64,000 nt of DNA. Origin: Absidia repens (Eukaryota > Mucoromycota > Mucoromycetes > Mucorales > Cunninghamellaceae). The stretch lies in the NCBI GenBank assembly GCA_002105175.1, contig MCGE01000011.1:1106001-1170000 (forward strand), in the 5' to 3' direction. The notes beneath the pieces were generated by a model. The model worked only from the letters and a program-made list of their open reading frames with translations, had not been told where the DNA came from and made no database searches. Shown one piece after another: positions 54,058 through 64,000 of the stretch. Position 1 is the first letter of the stretch, and every line of letters begins with the position of its first letter. The translations under genes were made by a program, and so were the position numbers.

Positions 54058-55195
54058 CTAAACTAGTGATGGGGAGACATGCGCCAGAGCAAGGTCAATG
54101 TCATGTTGCTCTATAAAATGGCCAAGGGCGTCTTTTTGCGGTCGTTTCAATGCAAGTAGACCAGCTTTTCGTATCACTGCTTTCAGATCGGCACCTGTAT
54201 ATCCTTCCGATTTTGTTGCTACCAGCTCCAAATCCACTGATGAGTCCAGTCGTGTTTTTTTCGCAAGTACTTGTAAGATGGAGAATCGTTCATCAATGGT
54301 TGGTGGTCCAATGTACACTAATCTGTCAAGTCGACCTGTGAAATTGACAAAAAAAAAAAAAAAAAAAAAGAAAGAATTGTAGATGTTGAGTCAATATAGA
54401 AAAGATGCAAACTACGCATTTTTTGTGTATATTACCCGGGCACAATATCGATGAATCAATAGTATCGAGATGATTTGTAGCGCCAAGCAGAATTACATGT
54501 TGCTCCACCTTGTCCAAATGATCCATTTCAACCAAAAATTGAGAGATCAGTTTCCGTCCAACATCCCCGCTGGTTTCTCGGGAAGAAAAAATTGCTTCCA
54601 ATTCATCCAAAAATATGACGCTAGGACTACATCGAATGGCTGTTTGGAAGATATTCGCCAATGCCTTTTCAGATTCCCCTACCTTCACGATAGAAAATGA
54701 AAAAAGTCGGTGAGTTAATATTTGGGCTGCTGCCTCCCCCCCGTATATGTATATATAGGTTACCTCGGCTTTGATCAAGTCAGGGACACTGATCGGTAAA
54801 AAGTTCGCAGATGATTCGGTTGCCACAGCTTTTGCTAGTAAAGTTTTGCCAGTACCTGGAGGCCCATGCAGTAGTATCCCTTTTGAAGGCCTGATTCCCA
54901 GTCGTCGGTATGCATCGGCATGTTTGTATATCCATACTGCAGATTCTTCAAGAGAGTTCTATTTACAAAAAAAGGTCGAGCAGATTAAAAAAAAAAAAAA
55001 AGATATACCTTTTCATCGCTTATATTTGCACACTACCTTTGCATCTTGTAATCCACCAATATCTGACCATTTTACAGGATCAGGTTTTTCTGCCATTGTG
55101 CCTTGATATTGTAGTAAATTCACTCTTGATAGTGTGGATTCGAAGTGGCAGTTGGTCACTACAAAACATAAAGTCAATGAAAGAATGATGAATAT

Positions 55196-55230
<35 letters not shown>

Positions 55231-56319
55231 TAGTCAGTTAGTGTCACTAGGCCGCTTTACCTTTTATACTTGACTCTTGGATAGCCATTTCTTCGGCAAG
55301 TCGACACCATTGGGCCAAATTGGAAGCCACAAACGCATGTGCATGAGAGGCAAGCTCTGGTACATCTACGTGTTCCATATTCATTATAGATCTTCGCACC
55401 ATGTAGTCCATCATGACCAACCTTTCGTTCGGTGTCGGTATATCCAGTTTGATAACATCCTGCATTATAATAAATGTGTTTTGTTAGTCAGTTTTCCTTG
55501 ATCTATTTGACTCACCGTTCATTACCATTTCCCGTCATTCCATTAAATTTACCTACCTGAAATAAACATTTTGCACTTTGATCTATATTTCGTTGCTGTC
55601 GAGATGTTCCAATCAATAGCGTTCGATGGTCTTCAAGTTCAAGTTGACGGATGAGTTGTTCCAAAATAGGTAGTAGTCCATTGTCTTGAGCATCCGCATA
55701 TCGAGGAAAGAGCAAATCAATATCTTCCAGTATCACTAGATAGCAATTGCATATACATATATATATATATAGTTAGTACTTGTCAAAGCGGATTTTTGTT
55801 CTGTATGAACATAACATTTTACCTAGACTCGGTTCACTCTGTAGTGCTTTCCAACCAAGGCGCTCTAATCCCAACGCAAGTCGTCCATCATATTCCGCAG
55901 TCAATTCCCCCAGAGTCGTTCGCCAGATCTAAAATACAGAGTGATTGAGTATGAACACATCTATGTTTAGATCTATCTGGTCTTTTTTTGTTTACATACT
56001 TTTAGATCGTATTCGTTTGCAAGTATGTCCACAATTTTTGATTTCCCTATGCAATTTTTTTTTAAAAGTATAAAAGTATTTATCAGACGGAACGGTTGTA
56101 GTATAATGTGAAGGAAGTAACTTACCAACACCAGCTTCACCAAACAAAAGGATCGCGTTTCCCGAGTATTTTCTGTCTTGATCGGTTTCAAAGGTCAGGT
56201 GGAATAACTGTGCAAGTCTATATAATTAATCGTTAAATTTATTGTATTGGAGGAAATGATTTTGTAGTTTCATACCTTTCGCCTTGATCTCCATAACACT
56301 TGCTAATATATTTTGACAT
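54058..56319 (-). CDS. Type II AAA+ ATPase, SPATA5L1/Afg2-like
   Basis: Two AAA modules split over about ten exons, starting at 56319 ([15 protein letters not shown]). The D1 module is divergent: Walker A is GEAGVGKS (joined across an intron, ILLFGEAGV / [16 protein letters not shown]) and Walker B is VILEDIDLL, with [13 protein letters not shown] as the sensor-1 strand. A linker has [17 protein letters not shown]2 is canonical: [32 protein letters not shown], Walker [15 protein letters not shown], sensor 1 [15 protein letters not shown], then [12 protein letters not shown]. It ends [17 protein letters not shown]. Size is roughly 700 residues. The pattern belongs to the Cdc48 relatives Afg2/SPATA5 and SPATA5L1 (60S ribosome maturation factors); Pex1/Pex6 are alternatives. 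No large N-terminal domain precedes D1. Confidence 0.72.
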
Positions 56320-56875
56320 GACTTGGTGGTAGTCAATATTTGAAAGGGGAACGAAAAATGCCAAAAAAAAAAAAAAAAAAAAAGAACCCCCCAAAATAAA
56401 GCCGGCGGAATTTAAAACCGAAAGAAAAAGAAAATGGTGGGCATTTTTCGAAGTTGGCAATAACGAGATGATGTCCAAGCAATATTTTTAACGGAAGGAG
56501 CCAATTAATGCATTTGCAATAACAAGCCAATTTATAAAAAATGTACCAGGTCAAGTATGAGTCGAATCAAGGTGGAGAAAAGGATGAGGCGATGCCCAAT
56601 GATATGCCTTTTTCAGGCTGTACAACATTAGTTAGCTCAAGACAGCAAAAGGAGGGGAGTCAGTTCTACACTCCGCCTTTTTTTTTCTCTTTTGGTTGAT
56701 GTCCCACCTCCTTTTTAAAACCATTTTTCTCTATTTTTTATTTTGTTATTTTTCCAACTCACTTTGGTTCTTTTCATCTTGTCTGTCTTTTTTTCTTTTT
56801 GTTGGAAAAAAATTCTAAAATTCCCTCTTACCTTTTTTATATACACTGACCCATCAAATATAAAACAGTAGACTT
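56320..56875. other. Divergent spacer, AAA ATPase / CLA4
   Basis: Divergent promoter region with a poly(A) run (about 56362-56382) and a T/C-rich tract (56680-56840) before the kinase ATG. No gene. Confidence 0.5.
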
Positions 56876-59530
<2,655 letters not shown>

Positions 59531-59664
59531 TGTTTTATTATTTTTATTTTTATTACTATTACTACTACCTATTATGATATTTACTTTTCTTTTTCGCTAT
59601 TATGCCTTATGGTACCATGCCCTTTACGTCAAACCAAATAAATATTTTGCACTCCGCATTTTCC

Positions 59665-59700
59665 ACTCTCTATTTTTTTTTTTTTTTTTTTTTTTTTTTT
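59665..59700 (+). promoter_or_regulatory. Poly(T) tract in the CLA4/NCBP3 spacer
   Basis: A T run of about 30 nt directly upstream of the NCBP3-like ATG (59724), in a spacer of under 200 bp that also carries the CLA4 polyadenylation signal (AATAAA near 59637). Poly(dA:dT) tracts exclude nucleosomes in fungal promoters; the role here is inferred. Confidence 0.4.
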
Positions 59701-59723
59701 AGGTATTAAACTTTTATCACAAA

Positions 59724-60853
59724 ATGGGGGATACACCTGTTATTGACATGGAATTGGGTAAGTTATCAATAATATTACCAGCATTATGATACTCACCCAT
59801 GCCTTCGTTCACTTTGTAGATATGATAGAGGCGGAACTTAACAGTACAAATACCAGTGACGCTCCTGCAACAGCTACCTTCGAGCCAACGACCAATCAAG
59901 CAAACATAGCCGATGGTACTCTATGCACCAATCGATTTGATCGACCTGAAGCCATCTATCTTTTGGGACTTGACAACATGAACACTAAGGATATACAGCA
60001 CTATTGCCAAAATACTGCCTTGAAAAAAGTGGAATGGATCGACGATTCTTCTTGTAGGTTTTACTATGATCAATCATGAAAACACGTGCATAAGTATCTT
60101 ACTAGCTCTGATTATTTCTCATATATCATAGGTGTACTGGTGTTTGAAAATGACTCTGATGCAAAACTAGCGGCACAGGAACTCTTACAAGAAACACATG
60201 ACACGGTGCTTAATAGCAGTGATCTACGTAACGCCAAGCCATTCGAACGACCCGACTTTACTGAGAGTAATGACGCGATGAACGACACAACATTACCACC
60301 TGTACGGCCCGTGATCGACCATCTTCAGATCCGTCTGGCAACTGACAGCGATGTCAAGACGCGTGGATCAAGACATCGCAGCCGATACTATTTGATTCAC
60401 GGTGAACCTCCGTCCGACCCATCAAACAACAATAACAGCGGCGACAGCAGACACAGTAGCCGATCGCATCGAACTACATCAGATGGTAAACCTTTATCTA
60501 TCTTAGATCGACTTGGTTCAAGAGTACCACCGTTATCAGCACAACGACGAGGGGAAGGAGGAAGATATCGACATCAACACACTGACAGAGATGAAGACGA
60601 CAGCAGCAGCCGGTACGATCGCTACTCCCGAAGCCGCAGACGCGATGAGGACGACCACCACCGCCGCCGCAGATCGTTATCACCCACCCGTGACGCAATA
60701 GACCGTCCTATTATGAGCGAATCTGAAAATGGGGCCACCCCTACCGATAAGATGGACGACATACCACCACCACCAACAACATCAGCGGAAGAAGACGATA
60801 AACCTTACGAAATTCCGGAAAGTATACGTAGTCGCCTGGGGAACCTAGAATAG
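59724..60853 (+). CDS. NCBP3: Nuclear cap-binding protein 3-like (NCBP3/ELG family)
   Basis: NCBP3 binds the mRNA cap or CBC and links to export factors in animals; fungal homologs are little studied. Three exons: MGDTPVIDMEL, then MIEAELNSTNTSDAPATATF to EWIDDSSC, then VLVFENDSDAKLAAQELLQE onward. The RNP-like core NRFDRPEAIYLLGLDNMNTK ... KKVEWIDDSSCVLVF matches the family's 'LYLxGxDxMST-D ... xExxDDSSCNxVF' RRM-type fold. The second conserved block LQIRLATDSDVKTRGSRHRS followed by RYYLIHGEP is also typical. The C-terminal third is Arg/Ser/Asp-rich (RYSRSRRRDEDDHHRRRRSL), as expected for a nuclear RNA-binding factor, and ends YEIPESIRSRLGNLE. Both introns are in phase. Confidence 0.82.
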
Positions 60854-61013
60854 ATTGATAATAAATTCTATGTAGCTGTTAGTTTATATTGATTAAGTAA
60901 AAGTTTATTTTTTTATTTTTTTTTATCAATAAATGATCATTCTTTGCTTCCTTTTAACGTCTTTCTTGTGCTTTCTTATTTTTATGTCTTTTGTCCTCTC
61001 TACAACAGGCATC

Positions 61014-61060
61014 CACAATAACGATTCCCAAAGGGAGGACGAAATTGCATCGTTATTGTG
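61014..61060. repeat. 12-bp inverted repeat (hairpin)
   Basis: CACAATAACGAT (61014-61025) and its exact complement ATCGTTATTGTG (61049-61060) with a 23-nt loop, between NCBP3 and dispersed-repeat copy E. Function unknown. Confidence 0.8.
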
Positions 61061-61154
61061 TATAGTATAGTCATTTTGATATGCATAGCCATGTTATATC
61101 TAGCAATACATCGGCCTGATGGAGCCATAAAATTGGAAAGAGTTTTAAATACCG

Positions 61155-61194
61155 CACATGTGATTTTTATTTATGGCGTTTTTTTTTATCGTTC

Positions 61195-61226
<32 letters not shown>

Positions 61227-61720
61227 ATTTTTTTTTTTCACCATTTAATCTCTTCGAGGTTATGGTGGACTTAGATTAGCTTCAGGTTTAGTTTACAAGG
61301 GGTTTCAGATCAGGGATTACAAGGTGCATGGGGAAACCCTTTCATTTTGGATCTAGGATTTAGGACCACCATTAGTTGGCTTTTTTGGTGCCTTTATTAG
61401 CTTAGTTTAGTATTAGTATACCATATCTTGTATCTATATCTGAATAAAATATGCCTCTTTGTACATACTTTAAAGTATAATTTGTCCCATAAGTTCCCTT
61501 CTTGTACAATAGTTCCTTTCTTTTACTTCATCGCCTTTCTGATTAGTGTCGACTTCTCCTATTTTTCAGTAGAAGATATTCACTTATAGTTCTTCTAATC
61601 GCTTGTCTGACTTGTACGTTATATTAGGTTCCTTTTTTATAATTTTCCATTTAAATCAATGTTGAACACTCCATGATATCCCCAAAAGTTCCGTTCATAC
61701 TACTGTACCTGCAATAAGCC
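61155..61720 (+). repeat. Dispersed repeat, copy E, with long 3' tail
   Basis: It begins with CCGCACATGTG (about 61154; one change from CACGTG), TTTTTATTTATGG and a TTTC-rich tract (61190-61245). The body reads GATTAGCTTCAGGTTTAGTT, AAGGGGTTTCAGATCAGGGA, CATGGGGAAACCCTTTCATT and GGACCACCATTAGTTGGCTT. It ends TATCTGAATAAAATATG (about 61436-61452). The tail (TTGTACAATAGTTCC; CTTGTACGTTATATTAGGTT; TTTAAATCAATGTTGA) parallels that of copy B. Small frames through it carry stops. Confidence 0.8.
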
Positions 61721-62275
61721 CATTGTAGTGAGTTTTTGGCGTGTGTTGCTGGCGTTGGTTACGCTAAGGATATTTCGTTAGATGATTCTATTGTTTTTAA
61801 TGTATTTTCCCAGTATTGAGGGCGTCCCCAACAGTGATTTATGCAAAACGGAAACTCTTAGTTTATATCCTTATTCTCATACTTATCGCTAATATGGGTT
61901 CTTAAATTCATCACATATATGAAGCTGACAGTCCTATATGATTCGGTGATATTTTAGTATCATATCGGCTCTGTCCTCCTTTTCCCGTTCCGACTACAGA
62001 CTTTTATACAATTCAACAAATAATACACTGGTCATCGACATCAGCAAAATTCTGTAGTTTTGTAGAATTCTTCAATATTTATCTTAATTTTCTCTAACTA
62101 CACTGTGAAATTATCATATCATACCGCGCACACACAAGCATACAGTTTTTTTTTATACAATGTTTATTTTATTGAATACATCAACAAAAATATAAAAATA
62201 AAAATTGACAATGATAACTATGCTACAAATTCACTAAATATTACTACAACGAAGGTCATGATACACTCAAATGTT

Positions 62276-63999
62276 TCAACCAAGGATTTGGATCTTGATA
62301 GCATTGTCGGTTCCATCACGTGCGTGTTCAAATGCCTTGACTGAGTCTTCCAGTGAGTAAGAGTGAGTGATTAAAGGCTTGACATCAATGGCACCAGAAG
62401 CAAGCATTTCCACGGCCATGGGGTATGTCTATTTATGCGATGGTGATAAAGAATGTCAGTATATATTCAATGTAACGGCATTTGATGCACTGTCAATTTT
62501 ATGTTTCAATACTTACGTTGCAATAACGGAAGATGCCCTTGATATCCACTTCTCTAGCCGAGATATCAGCAATTGGGAGACTTTGCACTGCTGCACCCAT
62601 ACCAACTAAAACAACAGATCCACCGTTCTTTGTCAACTAAAATCAAATAAACGACGTATTAATTTGCCAGTTCGCCATTAGAATCATTTATTTGAGGGGG
62701 GTTACTACTTACCAAGACAGCTGTTTGAACGCAAGTTTCAGCACCTGTGCAATCAATCACCACATCCGACAATTGTTCAGTTTCCAAAATCTTAGCGGCT
62801 GTACGTCGAGAATATTCGATGTTAGGTTCCCCTTGTTCAGGACGTTCCAAAAGGACTTGAGAGTTTGTGCAATAGGTTTTGGCAAATTCCAAGCGAGAGG
62901 GAGTAATATCTATAAAGCCAATAAACATATGAGAAACTTGATGAGTCATCCATTTTGTTTTAAACAGAAGTATATATTTTAGTACCTGCAATAGTAATGT
63001 GTGAAGCACCAGCAGCCTTGGCAGCGGCAGCAGTTAAAAGACCAACTGGACCAGCACCAAAGATAAATACTCGGTGACCAGAGCGAATCTGGGAACGTCT
63101 GGCAGCATGTATACCAACAGACAATGGTTCAATCAATGCACCCTCTTCCAAAGTGACATGGTCAGGCAGCCTAAGCAGATTTATTTACAAATGCATGGTT
63201 AGTTTCGTCTGCGTGTTCACTTTATCCTTCCGTCGACTCGCTCCTTTTTTCATGCTCCAATAGATATTAACTTACTTATAACAGAAATCAGCAGCGTGAC
63301 GATAGTAGTTGCAAAGAGTTCCGTCATAGGGTGGGGTGGCGGCACTATAGTGATTGAAACAAAAACAAAAAAGAAACAAAGAAATAGTCAGCTGTGAGTT
63401 CATTATATAAAACAAGCATTCTGCACAGACAAATCCCATTCTCCACTTGATTGTGATTTTTTTAATTCAGAGATGAATTTTACTTACAAGACCATTTCAG
63501 GGCATAAGTTATAACGACCTTGTTTGCATTGTTCACACATTCTACAGGCAACACCAGGTTCCAAAGCAACTCGGTCACCCACCTTGAGGTTAGTGACACC
63601 CGGACCAACAGCAGCAATAATACCAGCAGACTCGTGACCAAGAACCATGGGCTTCTTTACAATAAATGATCCAACACCACCTTTGAGCCAGTAATGCACA
63701 TCACTACCACAGATTCCAGTCGCCTTAATGTTCACCAACACGTCTATTCACACAAGCAGAAGTATGAGATTCAAACGTTATCGAAAAAAAAAAGAAACAA
63801 AGTAAATGAAAAACTTATATATTACCTCCATGACCAATTTCAGGGACGGGACGATTTTCCTATTTAAAAAAGAAAAGACCTGTCAGTGACACGCGTACTT
63901 GAAATAATAACGATGCCGGGTCAATGAATAATAACTTACGAAGGCAATATCAAGAGGTTTGTTCAAAACAACACATCGGTTAGTTCCGTTAACGGCCAT
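62276..63999 (-). CDS. SORD: Sorbitol/xylitol dehydrogenase (zinc medium-chain dehydrogenase)
   Basis: NAD-linked polyol dehydrogenase oxidising sorbitol to fructose or xylitol to xylulose. Seven or so exons on the minus strand; the ATG at 63997-63999 lies at the very end of the window (MAVNGTNRCVVLNKPLDIAF), so its promoter is outside. Catalytic zinc ligands: Cys in KATGICGSDVHYW and His-Glu in VLGHESAGIIAAVG. The structural zinc site has all four Cys in CRMCEQCKQGRYNLC. Rossmann motif VFIFGAGPVGLLTAAAAKAA, with ITIAD (joined across an intron) placing Asp at the end of strand 2, which favours NAD over NADP. Later exons give SDVVIDCTGAETCVQTAVL, LTKNGGSVVLVGMGAAVQSL, IKGIFRYCNTYPMAVEML and IKIQILG. 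Length is about 360 residues. Sorbitol, xylitol or arabitol preference cannot be separated by eye. Confidence 0.87.
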
Positions 64000-64000
64000 T

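Larger units (their letters stand above)
60854..62275. other. Gene-free interval of about 1.4 kb
   Basis: Contains NCBP3's AATAAA (about 60931), a 12-bp inverted repeat (61014-61060), a dispersed-repeat copy with a long tail (about 61155-61720) and otherwise AT-rich DNA without gene signal. Confidence 0.6.

Overview
The window is nuclear DNA of a filamentous fungus, most likely an early-diverging Mucoromycota (Mucorales-like) species. Evidence: short GT-AG introns (about 40-110 nt) in nearly every gene; AT-rich intergenic DNA with long A/T homopolymers; fungal markers (VTC4, Vac7-like, Cla4-type PAK kinase, Zn2Cys6 regulator, Spt20, Mso1-like protein, Kre9/Knh1-like cell wall domain); and genes more typical of early-diverging fungi and animals than of budding yeast (PDCD5, an NCBP3-like cap-binding protein, a GDP-fucose transporter; fucose is a known component of mucoralean walls). 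The lineage is inferred. I found no tRNA, rRNA, CRISPR or bacterial operon.

Layout. 0-3 kb: PDCD5 (+) converging on an Mso1-like exocytosis protein (-). 3-7.9 kb: gene-free, with two copies of a dispersed repeat and a 34-bp tandem array. 7.9-16 kb: Vac7-like PI(3,5)P2 regulator (-), SFT2 Golgi protein (+), glyoxylate/hydroxypyruvate reductase (-), eIF4A (+). 16-19.5 kb: gene-free, with an inverted copy of the dispersed repeat and a 276-bp MITE with 95-bp terminal inverted repeats. 19.5-35 kb: VTC4 (+), Rpn11 (-), a Dsf2-like Sel1-repeat protein (+), Spt20 (+), an F-BAR/SH3 protein (+). 35.8-38.8 kb: a complete 2.9-kb DNA transposon with an intact transposase gene. 38.8-42.4 kb: fragmentary coding signal that I could not resolve. 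42.4-64 kb: Kre9/Knh1-like secreted protein (-), Zn2Cys6 factor (-), F-box protein (+), GDP-fucose transporter (+), CTP synthase (+), type II AAA+ ATPase (-), Cla4 kinase (+), NCBP3-like protein (+), sorbitol/xylitol dehydrogenase (-). Another dispersed-repeat copy lies at 53 kb and one at 61 kb.

The host genes are mostly housekeeping and do not form a cluster. Two vacuole genes (Vac7-like, VTC4) and several membrane-traffic or cell-polarity genes (Mso1-like, SFT2, F-BAR/SH3, Cla4) are present but not adjacent. The least ordinary content is repetitive: the transposon with palindromic termini and a long D-to-E spacing, the near-perfect hairpin MITE, and a dispersed repeat that carries a CACGTG box, a pyrimidine tract, a conserved body and a poly(A)-signal-like end. 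One CAACAG hexamer also expands in two reading frames in two genes, giving Asn-Ser in VTC4 and poly-Gln in the F-BAR protein. Exon limits are read by eye from splice sites and frame continuity.
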